This document shows positions 17,445-28,579 of a stretch of 46,802 nucleotides of DNA, piece after piece. The translations under genes and the position numbers were made by a program. The number at the start of each line of letters is the position of its first letter. Positions within the stretch are counted from its first letter, which is position 1. Below the pieces are notes generated by a model that saw only the letters and a list, made by a program, of their open reading frames with translations, had not been told where the DNA came from and ran no database searches. The DNA comes from an uncultured Gammaproteobacteria bacterium (lineage in GTDB: Bacteria > Pseudomonadota > Gammaproteobacteria > Eutrophobiales > Eutrophobiaceae): assembly GCA_951812995.1 (NCBI GenBank), contig CATOTD010000015.1, positions 1 to 46,802 of the forward strand, read 5' to 3'.

Positions 17445-18221
17445 ATGGGATTACTTGACAATAAACGTGCGTTAATTGTTGGTGTTGCCAACAACAGATC
17501 CATTGCCTGGGGCATTGCACAAGCCATGCACCGTGAAGGTGCGGCACTGGCTTTTACCTATCAAAATGAAAAACTACGCAGTCGGGTTGAAAAGCTCGCC
17601 GCCGAAGTCAACTCAGAGATTACCGTACCGTGTGATGTCGCAGACGATAGACAGATTCAATCTGTGTTTGAACATTTGCGTGATTATTGGGATGGGTTGG
17701 ACATACTGGTACATTCAGTGGCGTATGCCCCAAAGGGGCAATTAGAGGGCGAATACCTCAAGAACGTCACCCGTGAAGGCTTCCTGATGGCGCATGAAAT
17801 AAGTTCATATAGTTTCGCGGCGCTTGGGGACGCGGCTCGAACAATGATGCAAGGTCGTCATGGTGCCATGCTGACACTGAGCTATATCGGTGCTGTACGC
17901 GCCATGCCGAATTACAACGTGATGGGTGTGGCCAAGGCCAGTCTTGAAGCCAACGTCCGTTATATGGCTGCAAGCCTTGGGCCGACAGGCATTCGTGTTA
18001 ATGCTATCTCTGCCGGCCCGATCCGCACATTAGCCGCTTCAGGCATCACCGGGATGCGTGACTTTCTAAACCATGTCGAAAGAGTCTCACCCCTACGACG
18101 CAATGTCACCATAACTGAAGTAGGTAATGTCGCCTCTTTCCTGTGCTCTGATCACGCCTCTGCGATAACCGGGGAGATTACTTATGTCGATGGTGGCTTC
18201 AATGCCATAGGCATGGCATAA
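17445..18221 (+). CDS. fabI: Enoyl-[acyl-carrier-protein] reductase (NADH) FabI
   Basis: FabI carries out the last reduction of each fatty-acid elongation cycle, converting trans-2-enoyl-ACP to acyl-ACP with NADH. The 258-residue protein starts [24 protein letters not shown] with the FabI-type nucleotide site. It has the catalytic pair Tyr157 and Lys164 in [16 protein letters not shown], with Tyr147 in LSYIGA, and ends [11 protein letters not shown]. The position equivalent to E. coli Gly93 is Ala (HSVAYAP), a residue also normal in some other FabI enzymes. It is followed by the symporter gene within 6 bp of its stop, probably co-transcribed. Confidence 0.96.
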   Translation: MGLLDNKRALIVGVANNRSIAWGIAQAMHREGAALAFTYQNEKLRSRVEKLAAEVNSEITVPCDVADDRQIQSVFEHLRDYWDGLDILVHSVAYAPKGQLEGEYLKNVTREGFLMAHEISSYSFAALGDAARTMMQGRHGAMLTLSYIGAVRAMPNYNVMGVAKASLEANVRYMAASLGPTGIRVNAISAGPIRTLAASGITGMRDFLNHVERVSPLRRNVTITEVGNVASFLCSDHASAITGEITYVDGGFNAIGMA

Positions 18222-18227
18222 TTGTTC

Positions 18228-19442
18228 ATGCTTTTCAGCGAAAACAAACTGATTATCGCCATCCTGCTTGGTGCTGTTGCGGGTATTATAGCGGGTGCAT
18301 TGTTTGGGCCAGCCATGGTATCGGTAGCATGGATAGGCGATCTATTCCTTGATACCTTAAAGATGATGATTATCCCGTTGATCGTTGCAGCAGTCATCAG
18401 CGGGGTCAGCTCTTTAGGCGACATTCGTAAATTGGGGCGCGTCGGTGGCGCAACCCTGCTCTATTACGGATTAACAACGGCGAGTGCCGTCTTGATCGGC
18501 CTGTTTGTTGTCAACTTAATCCAGCCTGGTGTCGGCATTGAACAAATGAGTAGCACGATCCCGGAAAAAGTCGCGGCTAAAAGCGACACGGGGATTGTTG
18601 ATATCATAACGTCTTTAGTCGCGCCGAATATTCTCTTTGCTGCTGCAGATACGCAGTTACTGCCAGTGATTGTTTTTTGTCTTGTATTTGCAGCGGCATT
18701 GACAACAATCGGTGAAAAAAATGTCACCCTGATCCATTTTTTTGATGGCTTGAATGAAGTCATGATGAAGTTGGTTGTCTGGGTCATGACATTTGCACCC
18801 ATTGGCATCTTCGCACTTATTGCAGGCCAGATTGGCAAGGCCGGTGGCGGCACCGCGATTAAAAATGAATTGCTGGCGGTCGGCAGTTATTGTTTTACCG
18901 TTATTCTGGGATTGACGCTCCATTTTATTTTGTTATTCATCATCTTGATTATTTTCAGTCAGCAAGGAAGAACATATCTACTAAAGTTGCTACGTGCCTT
19001 GTTTACTGCCTTTGGCACCGCCAGTTCATCAGCCACATTGCCTTTGACCATGGAGTGTGCACTTGAAGCTGGTATAGATAAACGCTCGGTAAAATTTGTG
19101 CTACCCATTGGGGCGACCGTTAATATGGATGGCACAGCACTCTATGAAGCGGTGGCGGTCATGTATATTGCCCAAGTCTATGGCTATTCGATGGGCTTGG
19201 GTGAACAAACCATCATATTTATTACGGCGACTCTAGCAGCCATTGGTGCTGCTGGTATACCGCAAGCAGGATTAGTAACCCTGTTAATCGTACTCAATGC
19301 GGTGGATTTACCCATTGAAAGTATAGGGATGATACTCGCTGTTGATTGGTTTTTGGATCGGTTCAGAACGACTGTAAATGTCTGGGGTGACAGTGTTGGT
19401 GCGGCAGTAATAGAATCTTATCTGCCTGAAAAAACTGCTTAG
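18228..19442 (+). CDS. Dicarboxylate/amino acid:cation (Na+ or H+) symporter, DAACS family
   Basis: A member of the GltP/GltT/DctA family that imports glutamate, aspartate or C4-dicarboxylates with cations. Of about 404 residues, the sequence shows multiple membrane helices. The serine-rich re-entrant loop TAFGTASSSATLPLTMECA, the NMDGTALYEA cation-binding motif and the second re-entrant region AAIGAAGIPQAGLVTL are all present. The first ATG is at 18228; a TTG at 18222 directly after the fabI stop is also possible. Its last 4 bp overlap the convergent ppiD stop, so no room exists for a terminator between them. Substrate preference cannot be read from the motifs here. Confidence 0.92.
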   Translation: MLFSENKLIIAILLGAVAGIIAGALFGPAMVSVAWIGDLFLDTLKMMIIPLIVAAVISGVSSLGDIRKLGRVGGATLLYYGLTTASAVLIGLFVVNLIQPGVGIEQMSSTIPEKVAAKSDTGIVDIITSLVAPNILFAAADTQLLPVIVFCLVFAAALTTIGEKNVTLIHFFDGLNEVMMKLVVWVMTFAPIGIFALIAGQIGKAGGGTAIKNELLAVGSYCFTVILGLTLHFILLFIILIIFSQQGRTYLLKLLRALFTAFGTASSSATLPLTMECALEAGIDKRSVKFVLPIGATVNMDGTALYEAVAVMYIAQVYGYSMGLGEQTIIFITATLAAIGAAGIPQAGLVTLLIVLNAVDLPIESIGMILAVDWFLDRFRTTVNVWGDSVGAAVIESYLPEKTA

Positions 19443-21349
19443 ATGTTATCCTTAAAGATCTTAACATCAGCGTTACTTCTGGCATTCTTTATAAATTCTA
19501 CCCACTCGGCTGTGCCGCGGTTACGCCGCAATGTCAGATCATATTCCTGAGTAACCACTTCATCTGCAACTATCTCATCATCATAGACTGCTGTTATTGC
19601 GATGATGGCATAATCGCCACTACCAAGGCGTTTTGAAAGGATTATTGGTTTATTATCGGCATCTTCTGGTCTGCCTGCCTGAAAGGCATAGCGCAAAACG
19701 GCTCTGTTCACATTCACATCGTCGCGTTCAACTTTTTCGATTGTCTGCCATTCAACATCTACATCACTTGTGATTGCATCTGGAGAGATGCCCGACACAA
19801 GCTGTTGGGTGATATCAGCAGAGGCGACTTTAATTTTAGCCGATGCTTGCTCTAGTCGGATACTTGCAAGCACCTCATCTTTTACTTCTGCCAATGGTTT
19901 TGTTGTCGCAACTTTATAATCAACGACTCTTAAAACAACGATATGATTATCGGTCAACTCTACGACTTCACTATTTTGACCAGTACTCATCAATTCTGGA
20001 TCAAAGCTGGTCGAAATAATTTTTGCGTTGGCAAGTATACCCTCAAGTACGCTTTCCCTGCTGAAAAAATCACTTCCAACAACCTGCTTGCCAATGGCTT
20101 CGGCTGCAATCTCAAGCGTGTCTGAATGCTCGTAACTCAAGGTTGTTAATTGATCTGCTAATTCAAAAAATTGTAGTTCAGCTTCTGACTTTTTGTAGTC
20201 TTGCTCAACTTGCTCGGCAACAGATTCAAATACGTTTTTTGGTCCACCTCTGATTTCACCTACTTTTACAATACAGAAACTACTCTTTGTTTCAATCGGT
20301 GCACTAATAGCACCTTCCTCGGCAGAAAAAAGAAATTCATCAACTTCCTTATCCATGATGCCTTTTGTCACGAAGGCATGTTCACTAAATTCCAGTGATC
20401 CTTTACCTTCGTCAGTAAATTGTGCAATGACTTCTGTAAAAGTTTTACCTGCTGTAACCAACGCCATAGCCTCATTTATCACTGCACTGGCCTTTGCTTT
20501 ATCTTCTGCCGTTGCTTGTTCATCCACCTTGACAAATAATCGGGTCACAGAGCGTTGTTCTACAACATCATATGTATCTTTATTATCGCTATAGTAAGTC
20601 CTTAAAAGAGTCTCATCCGTTATGACTGTCTTTGCTAGCTCATCAACATTCAGATCAATATATTCAATTTTTACTTTCTCTGGGTCTGAGAATTTTTGTG
20701 GGTGAGCTTTATAGAATGCTTCTATTTCTGCTTCATCAATATCGCCTTCATCAATAAAGGCGGTGAGGTTCAAAATACTGTAGGTCAAGTCACGCTTTTG
20801 TGACTGCAATTGAATGACTTCATCTAGTTCTGTTTCTAATACAAAGATACTTTCAGACAGGCCCGCCTGTAGCTGCTCTGATAATAGGTCCATGCGTAGT
20901 TGTTCTTCAAAGTCCAAAGGAGCCATACCCACGCTCATAACCGCTCGTTCATACTTATCGCGATCAAACCCTTTGTCGTTTTTAAAGTATGCCAGATTTT
21001 TAATTATTTCTATTAATCTTGCATCTGTAATGCGTAAGCCAGCATCCTCAACAATTTGATTGACTATCTCGGTCTCAATCAACCTTTTCATAGTCTCTTG
21101 TTTAACCAATTCTTCTTCCAAAGCAAGCGTGTCATCTTCTAACAAAGATTGCATTTGCTGGCTAAGGGCAGAGAAAGATCGCTGGAAAGATCTCAGTTTA
21201 ATATCCGTGCCATTAACAGTGGCGACGTTGACATCCTCGCCTTGACCAGCATAAAAACTGACACCCCAGAATGCAAAGGAAAGAATTAACGCACCAACGA
21301 TGATACCCGCTATCCAGCCTGATGCTTTATCTCTTATTGCGCCTAACAT
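19439..21349 (-). CDS. ppiD: Periplasmic folding chaperone PpiD (SurA_N / parvulin-like)
   Basis: A 636-residue inner-membrane-anchored chaperone that helps newly secreted proteins fold near the translocon. The N-terminal anchor is GWIAGIIVGALILSFAFWGVSF (about 11-32). A SurA-type N-domain (VNGTDIKLRSFQRSF) follows, then long helical regions and a parvulin-like domain around residues 260-360 (LEFSEHAFVTKGIMDKEVDEF, FCIVKVGEI). Length and domain order match PpiD. The acidic composition suits the periplasm. It lies in the common gammaproteobacterial order lon-hupB-ppiD, separated from hupB here by two tRNA genes. Confidence 0.93.
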   Translation of the reverse strand: MLGAIRDKASGWIAGIIVGALILSFAFWGVSFYAGQGEDVNVATVNGTDIKLRSFQRSFSALSQQMQSLLEDDTLALEEELVKQETMKRLIETEIVNQIVEDAGLRITDARLIEIIKNLAYFKNDKGFDRDKYERAVMSVGMAPLDFEEQLRMDLLSEQLQAGLSESIFVLETELDEVIQLQSQKRDLTYSILNLTAFIDEGDIDEAEIEAFYKAHPQKFSDPEKVKIEYIDLNVDELAKTVITDETLLRTYYSDNKDTYDVVEQRSVTRLFVKVDEQATAEDKAKASAVINEAMALVTAGKTFTEVIAQFTDEGKGSLEFSEHAFVTKGIMDKEVDEFLFSAEEGAISAPIETKSSFCIVKVGEIRGGPKNVFESVAEQVEQDYKKSEAELQFFELADQLTTLSYEHSDTLEIAAEAIGKQVVGSDFFSRESVLEGILANAKIISTSFDPELMSTGQNSEVVELTDNHIVVLRVVDYKVATTKPLAEVKDEVLASIRLEQASAKIKVASADITQQLVSGISPDAITSDVDVEWQTIEKVERDDVNVNRAVLRYAFQAGRPEDADNKPIILSKRLGSGDYAIIAITAVYDDEIVADEVVTQEYDLTLRRNRGTAEWVEFIKNARSNADVKIFKDNI

Positions 21350-21525
21350 GGGTTACTCAACTCTCATTTTTTCCTGGAAATAAATTACCCGGCCATAAGC
21401 GGACGAGGTATTACGCATGAACTGCCCTCCCGTTTCGCAACAAGCTACAGAGAATTGGATCCTATAGATAAAATTAAAATGGGCATTCCATTTATTGTGA
21501 ATATACCCTTTGAACCTTACAGGAT

Positions 21526-21602
21526 TGGCGGAGTGGACGGGACTCGAACCCGCGACCCCCGGCGTGACAGGCCGGTATTCTAACCAACTGAACTACCACT
21601 CC
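21526..21602 (-). tRNA. tRNA-Asp (GTC)
   Basis: The minus strand folds as a 77-nt tRNA: acceptor GGAGTGG/CCACTCC, D-arm AGTTCAGTTGGTTAGAAT, anticodon stem-loop CCGGCCTGTCACGCCGG with anticodon GTC, T-arm GGGTTCGAGTCCC and an encoded CCA end. It lies between ppiD and tRNA-Val on the same strand and reads aspartate codons. Confidence 0.97.
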
Positions 21603-21776
21603 AATCATCTCCGTCTTGTATTTAAGAAGTCGAAATAATTTTCTGGTTTTTCAAAAAATAGTCATTTATTTTCTTGAAAACCAAGATAAATACGCCAGTA
21701 AAGAAATCAAAGGATTAGATAACCCTCCGCTTTGCATTTATCTTTACGACAAAACTTCCAATTCGAGAATGAGTCA

Positions 21777-21852
21777 TGGTGGGTGCTGAGGGGTTCGAAC
21801 CCCCGACCTACGCCTTGTAAGGGCGTCGCTCTACCAACTGAGCTAAGCACCC
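21777..21852 (-). tRNA. tRNA-Val (TAC)
   Basis: The minus strand gives a 76-nt tRNA: acceptor GGGTGCT/AGCACCC, D-arm AGCTCAGTTGGTAGAGC, anticodon stem-loop CGCCCTTACAAGGCG with anticodon TAC, T-arm GGGGTTCGAACCCC and encoded CCA. It is 174 bp upstream of tRNA-Asp on the same strand, and the two may share a transcript. Confidence 0.97.
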
Positions 21853-21893
21853 TTGAAACTTAACACCTTCAAAAAAGAAGGAGCGGGCGTACC

Positions 21894-22166
21894 TTATTTT
21901 ATGGCATCCTTAAGTGCTTTCCCAGCCTTAAAACCAGGCACTTTTGAAGCCTTGATTTTAATTGCTTCACCCGTTCTCGGGTTGCGCCCTGTACGTGCAG
22001 AACGTTTACGAACCGAGAAGGTGCCAAATCCAACTAAAGTCACAGTATTGCCTTTTTTGAGCGCTTTGGTCACTGTTGCAATAGTAGCATCAAGTGCTCT
22101 ACCAGCCGCAGCTTTTGATATATCAGCAGAGCCTGCAACAGCATCAATAAGTTCAGCTTTATTCAT
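21894..22166 (-). CDS. hupB: DNA-binding protein HU-beta
   Basis: HU is an abundant histone-like protein that bends and compacts DNA. The 90-residue sequence has the standard HU fold: [21 protein letters not shown] helices, [26 protein letters not shown] with the DNA-binding arm and the conserved RNPRTGE, and the C-terminal helix [13 protein letters not shown]. Length is exact for the family. It lies downstream of lon in the usual order, with a 185-bp spacer for its own promoter. The tRNA-Val gene follows after 41 bp. Confidence 0.97.
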   Translation of the reverse strand: MNKAELIDAVAGSADISKAAAGRALDATIATVTKALKKGNTVTLVGFGTFSVRKRSARTGRNPRTGEAIKIKASKVPGFKAGKALKDAIK

Positions 22167-22351
22167 AATGCTTATTTCCCCTTGTATTTTTGGTTTATTT
22201 TCTGTCTCGATAGAGTCAATATAAAGACTGTCGAGGTTATTTTGGTTTTATGTAGTTACTTGCGTCTTTCACGCTGAATTTATACCAAGCACTGAAATAC
22301 GCGTCAAGCAATGTGTCCACAATATTTAAAATAATTTAGCCAAGGGCGTGT

Positions 22352-24760
22352 TTAGTGCGGCCTGATTAAATCGTTCTCTTCACTTCTTCTTGCTTCATCT
22401 TTCTTGACTATATCAGATCTGGATTGATTTTTAGCAAGCAGTTTTGGCGAGTGTTCCAATGCCAACTCAAGCGCTTCATCGATCCACCTGACTGGTCTAA
22501 CATCAAGATTTTGTTGAATATTTTTTGGTATTTCTGCTAGTTCTCGCTCATTTTCATGCGGAATCAATACCGTTTCAATCCCACCACGCAAGGCCGCCAG
22601 TAGTTTTTCTTTTAAGCCGCCTATCGGTAATACTTCTCCACGAAGTGTAATTTCACCTGTCATTGCAACACTTGATTTGACCGGAATACCACATAACACA
22701 GAGACTAGCGCGGTACACATGCCTACACCAGCACTAGGACCATCTTTGGGTGTCGCGCCTTCTGGAACATGTATATGAAAATCATGCTCTTTATAAAAAT
22801 CGTGCTCTATACCCAACACCTTACTGCGGCTCCGGACAACGGTCATGGCAGCCTCAATAGACTCCTGCATAACCTCGCCCAATTTACCAGTGCGCGTAAT
22901 CTTGCCCTTGCCACCGACTATCGCAGCCTCAATAGTCAAGAGTTCACCACCAACCTCAGTCCATGCAAGACCTGTAACCTGACCAATACGATTTTCGTCT
23001 TCCGCCTTCCCATATCGAAAGCGCTTAACACCTAATAATTTTTCCAGCTTTTTAGGCGTGACAATAATGCCTTTTTCTGTTGGTTTAAGTAAAATTTGCT
23101 TGACTATTTTTCGGCATATACTTGCTATCCCGCGATCCAGATTGCGTACACCCGCTTCCCGAGTGTAGTAGCGAATAATATCCTGCACGACACTATCCCT
23201 GATTGAAACCTCGCCCTCTTTCAGTCCATTACGCTCAAGCTGTTTAGGGATGAGATAACGTTTGGCAATATTAACTTTTTCGTCTTCGGTGTAACCAGAT
23301 AAACGAATAACTTCCATACGATCAAGTAAAGGCACTGGAATATTTAAGCTATTTGCCGTTGTAACAAACATCACTTCTGATAAATCATAATCAACTTCAA
23401 GATAATGATCATTAAAGGTATTATTTTGTTCAGGGTCTAACACTTCAAGTAATGCTGATGCTGGATCACCACGAAAATCCATCGCCATTTTGTCAATCTC
23501 ATCCAACAGGAAAAGTGGGTTTTTTTTGCCTATTTTTGACATGCTCTGAAGAATTTTTCCCGGCATAGAACCAATATACGTGCGACGATGACCTCTGATC
23601 TCTGCTTCGTCACGTACGCCACCTAGCGACATCCGGACAAACTTCCGATTGGTTGCTCGTGCAATTGAACGACCCAAAGACGTTTTACCTACACCAGGCG
23701 GGCCAACCAGACACAAAATAGGGCCTTTCATCTTCTTGACGCGCAATTGCACTGCGAGATACTCAAGAATGCGCTCCTTTACTTTCTCTAAACCATAATG
23801 ATCTTCTTCTAGGATCGCCTCTGCCTGAACAATGTTCCGCGAAACCTTGCTACGCTTTTTCCAAGGCACGCCCACAAGCCAATCAATGTAATTGCGTACT
23901 ACCGTTGCCTCGGCAGACATCGGCGACATCATTTTTAATTTATTTAATTCTATCTCGGCCTTTTCCTTTGCTTCTTTATGCATACCTGCTTTTTCGATCT
24001 TACCTGTGAGCTCTTCAATCTCGTTAGGCACATCCTCCATCTCACCTAATTCTTTCTGAATGGCCTTCATCTGCTCATTTAGGTAATACTCGCGCTGACT
24101 TTTTTCCATTTGTGATTTAACACGACCGCGAATTCTTTTTTCAACTTGTAACAGATCAATCTCAGATTCCATTAAATGAATAAGATGTTCCAGGCGATCT
24201 TTAATATCTGTAATCTCCAGTACTTGCTGTTTTTCATCAATTTTGATTGCCATGTGTGCCGCGATGGTATCAGCAAGACGACTCGCATCATCAATGCTTG
24301 TCAACGAAGAAATTATTTCAGGTGGTATTTTTTTATTTAACTTCACATACTGTTCAAACTTATTCATTGCTGATCGCACATGAATATCCAGCGCTTGTTC
24401 ATCAACTACCGCTGGCCCAAGCAAATCCACATCAGCAACAAGCATATCCTCTGTTTCTTTATATCTTTTGATGCTCGCTCGACCCGTACCTTCGACTAGC
24501 ACCTTAATGGTGTTATCGGGTAATTTAAGCGACTGGAGAATGTTAGCCACAGTACCAACACCATAAGTCTCATCTTGGCCAGGATTATCATCCGTTGCCC
24601 TTTTTTGTGCGACAAGGACGATTTGTTTGTTGCCTTCCATCGCCTTATCAAGTGCTTTTATAGATTTTTCGCGGCCTACAAACAATGGAATAACCATATG
24701 TGGGTAAACGACTACATCACGTAGCGGCAATACTGGAAAAGATTCTGTTTTTTGGGTCAT
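22352..24760 (-). CDS. lon: ATP-dependent protease Lon
   Basis: Lon is the cytosolic AAA+ serine protease that degrades damaged and short-lived regulatory proteins. The 802-residue protein has the substrate-binding N domain ([24 protein letters not shown]), a long coiled coil, the AAA+ module with Walker [10 protein letters not shown] and Walker [11 protein letters not shown], and the C-terminal protease domain. The catalytic serine lies in [11 protein letters not shown] and the lysine in [14 protein letters not shown]. Length is normal (E. coli 784). It follows clpX on the same strand after 114 bp. Confidence 0.98.
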   Translation of the reverse strand: MTQKTESFPVLPLRDVVVYPHMVIPLFVGREKSIKALDKAMEGNKQIVLVAQKRATDDNPGQDETYGVGTVANILQSLKLPDNTIKVLVEGTGRASIKRYKETEDMLVADVDLLGPAVVDEQALDIHVRSAMNKFEQYVKLNKKIPPEIISSLTSIDDASRLADTIAAHMAIKIDEKQQVLEITDIKDRLEHLIHLMESEIDLLQVEKRIRGRVKSQMEKSQREYYLNEQMKAIQKELGEMEDVPNEIEELTGKIEKAGMHKEAKEKAEIELNKLKMMSPMSAEATVVRNYIDWLVGVPWKKRSKVSRNIVQAEAILEEDHYGLEKVKERILEYLAVQLRVKKMKGPILCLVGPPGVGKTSLGRSIARATNRKFVRMSLGGVRDEAEIRGHRRTYIGSMPGKILQSMSKIGKKNPLFLLDEIDKMAMDFRGDPASALLEVLDPEQNNTFNDHYLEVDYDLSEVMFVTTANSLNIPVPLLDRMEVIRLSGYTEDEKVNIAKRYLIPKQLERNGLKEGEVSIRDSVVQDIIRYYTREAGVRNLDRGIASICRKIVKQILLKPTEKGIIVTPKKLEKLLGVKRFRYGKAEDENRIGQVTGLAWTEVGGELLTIEAAIVGGKGKITRTGKLGEVMQESIEAAMTVVRSRSKVLGIEHDFYKEHDFHIHVPEGATPKDGPSAGVGMCTALVSVLCGIPVKSSVAMTGEITLRGEVLPIGGLKEKLLAALRGGIETVLIPHENERELAEIPKNIQQNLDVRPVRWIDEALELALEHSPKLLAKNQSRSDIVKKDEARRSEENDLIRPH

Positions 24761-24874
24761 AAGAGAGTTTTAATTTTAGTATTTAAAAATCAGGTTGTTG
24801 GGCTTTGAATATTGCGACTTTTTAAGCGCTTTGTGATCGTGTTTGTTGTCGGCAGCACTGAAAATAATAATCGC

Positions 24875-26155
24875 TTAATCTGCCGCTGCCTGTAGTAGCT
24901 CATGCACCGCATAAATCATTAACGGCTCGGTTTCACCGTTTATCACACCCTCATCTATAACGACTTTAGTAACGTCATCAGTTGAGGGTAAATCATACAT
25001 TGTATCCAACAGTACATTCTCCATTATCGAGCGCAATCCACGAGCACCCGTTTTACGATCCATTGATTTCTTGGCAACGGCACGTAATGCGTCTTCACTG
25101 AATTCCAGCTCACATTCTTCCATTTCAAATAGATATTTATATTGTTTGGTGATCGCATTTTTTGGTTCGAGCAGGATTTGTACCAGTTGGTCTTCATCAA
25201 GATCAGACAATGTCGCGGCGACCGGAAGACGACCCACAAACTCTGGGATCAAACCATATTTTATAAGGTCTTCGGGTTCAACTGTTTGCAAAATTTCACT
25301 CGTACTTTTTTGATCCTTTTTACTTTTTACTTCCGCAGAAAATCCCATCCCACCTTTTTCAGAACGCTCACGAATAATGCGATCCAATCCAGCAAACGCA
25401 CCACCACAAATAAACAGCATATTGGCCGTATTGACCTGTAGAAATTCCTGTTGTGGATGTTTACGCCCACCCTGAGGAGGAACCGAGGCAATTGTACCCT
25501 CAATCAGTTTTAACAATGCTTGTTGTACACCTTCGCCTGAGACATCACGCGTAATAGACGGGTTCTCAGATTTACGAGATATTTTGTCAATTTCATCAAT
25601 ATAGACTATGCCTGTTTGTGCCTTTTCGACATCATAGTCACACTTTTGCAATAATTTCTGAATGATGTTTTCCACATCCTCGCCAACATAGCCGGCCTCA
25701 GTCAATGTCGTTGCATCTGCAATCGTAAAGGGCACATTCAATAAACGCGCCAAGGTTTCAGCCAGCAATGTTTTACCGCTGCCAGTCGGCCCAATCAATA
25801 ATACATTACTTTTAGACAACTCAACGTCAGATCCTTTTATTCCTTGCTCCAGGCGCTTATAGTGATTGTATACGGCGACAGAGAGGATTTTTTTTGCGCC
25901 TTCCTGACCAATAACATATTCATCCAGAATCGCCTTAATCTCATGGGGTGTGGGTAGCACTACACCCGCATCTGTGATCGATGTTTCCTGTTTTTCCTCC
26001 AGAATAATGTCGTTACAAAATTCGACGCATTCATCACAAATAAAAACAGAGGGGCCAGCAACCAATTTTCTAACTTCATGTTGGTTCTTGCCGCAAAATG
26101 AACAATACAGCAATCGATCACCATCGCCATTTTTACCCTTTTTTCTACCAGTCAT
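24875..26155 (-). CDS. clpX: ATP-dependent Clp protease ATP-binding subunit ClpX
   Basis: ClpX unfolds tagged substrates and feeds them to ClpP. The 426-residue protein has the N-terminal zinc-binding domain (CSFCGKNQ, then CDECVEFC, four cysteines), Walker [16 protein letters not shown] and Walker B VYIDEIDK. The pore loop GYVGED and the [10 protein letters not shown] sensor/C-terminal region are also present, and the IGF-type loop for ClpP contact is represented around [11 protein letters not shown]. It follows clpP by 37 bp and is likely co-transcribed with it. Confidence 0.98.
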   Translation of the reverse strand: MTGRKKGKNGDGDRLLYCSFCGKNQHEVRKLVAGPSVFICDECVEFCNDIILEEKQETSITDAGVVLPTPHEIKAILDEYVIGQEGAKKILSVAVYNHYKRLEQGIKGSDVELSKSNVLLIGPTGSGKTLLAETLARLLNVPFTIADATTLTEAGYVGEDVENIIQKLLQKCDYDVEKAQTGIVYIDEIDKISRKSENPSITRDVSGEGVQQALLKLIEGTIASVPPQGGRKHPQQEFLQVNTANMLFICGGAFAGLDRIIRERSEKGGMGFSAEVKSKKDQKSTSEILQTVEPEDLIKYGLIPEFVGRLPVAATLSDLDEDQLVQILLEPKNAITKQYKYLFEMEECELEFSEDALRAVAKKSMDRKTGARGLRSIMENVLLDTMYDLPSTDDVTKVVIDEGVINGETEPLMIYAVHELLQAAAD

Positions 26156-26192
26156 CGCTTGCTACCTCCAAGCATTTTTAATAAAAAAAACA

Positions 26193-26840
26193 TTATTCTG
26201 ATTCTTGTCCAGTTTGTTCCTGCAACTCTGATCTGTCATGCAACACAGCATCGATCAGACCATAGTCTTGCGCTGCATTGGCACTCATAAAATTATCACG
26301 CTCGGTGTCTTTTTGTATGGTATCAATAGATTGTCCCGTATGTTTTGCGAGTATCTTATTTAACCGTTCACGAACATACAGAATTTCTCGCGCATGAATA
26401 TCAACATCAGACGCTTGTCCCTGAAAACCACCCAACGGCTGATGAATCATGACACGTGAATGCGGTAGACAAAAACGCTTGCCTTTCTCACCCCCAACAA
26501 GCAACAAAGCACCCATGCTGGCGGCCTGCCCAATGCACAGGGTGCTGACATTTGGTTTTATAAATTGCAACGTGTCATAGATAGCCATACCTGCCGTAAC
26601 AGAGCCGCCTGGGGAATTGATATAGAAATGAATATCTTTGTCTGGATTTTCAGATTCCAGGTAGAGTAATTGCGCCACAATAACATTGGCAACATTATCC
26701 TCAACCGGCCCTACCAAAAAGAGGATGCGTTCTTTTAAGAGTCGAGAATAAATATCATAGGCGCGCTCACCTCTTGAGGTCTGCTCAACTACCATTGGCA
26801 CCAGATTTAATGCCTGAATTTCAGTGTTGTTTATAGTCAT
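26193..26840 (-). CDS. clpP: ATP-dependent Clp protease proteolytic subunit ClpP
   Basis: ClpP forms the 14-subunit peptidase chamber used by ClpX and ClpA. The 215-residue sequence includes [17 protein letters not shown], the catalytic serine in [11 protein letters not shown], the catalytic histidine in [10 protein letters not shown] and the Asp in the ERDNFMSA region. A short propeptide before VPMVVEQT is typical. It lies 39 bp after tig and 37 bp before clpX, the usual tig-clpP-clpX order. Confidence 0.98.
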   Translation of the reverse strand: MTINNTEIQALNLVPMVVEQTSRGERAYDIYSRLLKERILFLVGPVEDNVANVIVAQLLYLESENPDKDIHFYINSPGGSVTAGMAIYDTLQFIKPNVSTLCIGQAASMGALLLVGGEKGKRFCLPHSRVMIHQPLGGFQGQASDVDIHAREILYVRERLNKILAKHTGQSIDTIQKDTERDNFMSANAAQDYGLIDAVLHDRSELQEQTGQESE

Positions 26841-26879
26841 TCGTTATCGTCACTCATTGACAGAAAATCTGCTCTTACT

Positions 26880-28196
26880 TTAGCTGGCAGTCTGCCCTTT
26901 ATTCATTATTTCGTCAAACGTACATACTTTTTCAGTGACGTTGGCATGTGCCAATGCCCAATCAACCACTACGTCTTCCAAGACCACAGCTTCTATCTCT
27001 GCAAGCTTTTTTTGATCTGAATAATACCACTGCAGAACCGCGGCTGAGTCTTCATAGCCGGAGGCTATTTGCTCTACCATGTCTCGAACTTTTGCCGGGT
27101 CTGCTTTTAATTTATTATTTTTAATAATATCGGCCAGTATTAATTGTAGTGCAACGCGCTTTTTTGCCTGTGCATCAAAAGCGGATGCATCCAATGCGTC
27201 AATAGTCTTAGCATCAAGCCCCTGGCGTTTAAGGTTTTCCTCAAAATCATGCTTGGCTTGATGTGCTGCGTTAGTAACTAGCGTCTGCGGGAGCTCAATC
27301 TCGTTTGCCGCATAGATAGCATCGAGCACTTCATGCTTGTTTTGACGGCCAAGTGCTAACTCAACTTCACGCGCCATATTACGTTTAATTTCATGGCGCA
27401 ATGTCTCTTCCTTGCCATCTTTTACGTCAAACTCCAGCATAAATGCCGCATCCACTACAGGCAATACTGTTTCATTAACGCCATTAACTTTGACCTTAAA
27501 TTCCGCCTCTTTACCTCTTAATGAGGCCGTATTGTAGTCTTCCGGGAACTTCAATTTCAGCGTGGTTTCATCGCCTGCAGACGTGCCTATGAGTCCTTCT
27601 TCAAATCCTGCCAGGAAACGCTTACTGCCTAATTCGAGTTCATGGTTTTCCGCTTTACCACCGGCAAAGGCCTCGCCATCAACAAAACCATCAAAATTGA
27701 TATTGACAACATCCCCAAGTTGAGCTGGTCTTTCGACAATTTTTAATGTGCGGCGTTGCTTGCGTAACACGTCAATCATGCTCGTTATATCATCATCACT
27801 CACTGCGCATATCTTTTTTTCAAAGGTCATTTCATCTAGCGGTTTGAGTGTGACCTCGGGATAAATTTCAAATGTGGCGGTATAGGCTAAATCCTCCCCC
27901 AATTCATCTTTCAACCCCGCTATCTGAGGCGGGCCGGCGGGCCTTAATTGCTCTTGGTTTATGGCTTCATAGAGGCTTGATTGAATCAATTCACCAACAA
28001 CTTCTTTGCGAACCTGTTCGCCATATCGTCCTTGCACAACTTTTAACGGTACTTTGCCGGGGCGAAACCCTTGAATCTTTGTTGTCTTGGTCAATTTTTG
28101 TAAACGATCACTCACTTCCGCAGTAATACGTTTTGCCGGTACCGCAACGCTAACTTTACGTTCCAAAGCACCTGTATTTTCAACTGATATTTGCAT
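26880..28196 (-). CDS. tig: Trigger factor (ribosome-associated chaperone)
   Basis: Trigger factor binds near the ribosome exit tunnel and helps nascent chains fold, with peptidyl-prolyl isomerase activity. The 438-residue protein starts MQISVENTGALERKVSVAVP. It carries the ribosome-docking signature GFRPGKVP (about 43-50), a central FKBP-like domain (GDVVNINFDGFVDGEAFAGG) and a helical C-terminal chaperone domain. Its length matches the family (E. coli 432). It heads the tig-clpP-clpX group, with tRNA-Leu 76 bp upstream. Confidence 0.97.
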   Translation of the reverse strand: MQISVENTGALERKVSVAVPAKRITAEVSDRLQKLTKTTKIQGFRPGKVPLKVVQGRYGEQVRKEVVGELIQSSLYEAINQEQLRPAGPPQIAGLKDELGEDLAYTATFEIYPEVTLKPLDEMTFEKKICAVSDDDITSMIDVLRKQRRTLKIVERPAQLGDVVNINFDGFVDGEAFAGGKAENHELELGSKRFLAGFEEGLIGTSAGDETTLKLKFPEDYNTASLRGKEAEFKVKVNGVNETVLPVVDAAFMLEFDVKDGKEETLRHEIKRNMAREVELALGRQNKHEVLDAIYAANEIELPQTLVTNAAHQAKHDFEENLKRQGLDAKTIDALDASAFDAQAKKRVALQLILADIIKNNKLKADPAKVRDMVEQIASGYEDSAAVLQWYYSDQKKLAEIEAVVLEDVVVDWALAHANVTEKVCTFDEIMNKGQTAS

Positions 28197-28271
28197 ACTT
28201 TAGTAAACCTCAAAATCAAGGCAGGTCAATATGTTAGTACATATTTCCGAATATTAATGACTATTGAATAT

Positions 28272-28356
<85 letters not shown>

Positions 28357-28465
28357 ATATTGCATGGTGATACAGGCTATTCTACAAATTTTTTGTCACT
28401 TGATACTATTTAATTTTAAGGCAAGCAACTCAACTTTAATATAATTCACCATTATTTAAATCGCT

Positions 28466-28494
28466 ATAATAAAAACAGGGCGGATTATTTCCGC
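28466..28494 (-). terminator. Possible weak rho-independent terminator
   Basis: On the minus strand GCGGA-AATAA-TCCGC forms a 5-bp stem, followed after CCTG by a TTTTTATT run. It lies about 85 bp beyond the stop of the Cys-rich secreted protein gene and could end its transcript. The stem is short and the T run is not adjacent, so this is tentative. Confidence 0.3.
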
Positions 28495-28579
28495 AATACG
28501 CCTTGCAATAGGGGCCTCTGTTTGGGAGTTTGACTACTGGATTTTATAAAGCTGGACTATACAGATGGACAATTATCGT

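Noticed and set aside
17445..18221. FabI Ala at the Gly93 position as a triclosan-resistance change
   Set aside because: Ala or other residues occur there naturally in other FabI proteins; sequence alone does not support a resistance claim.
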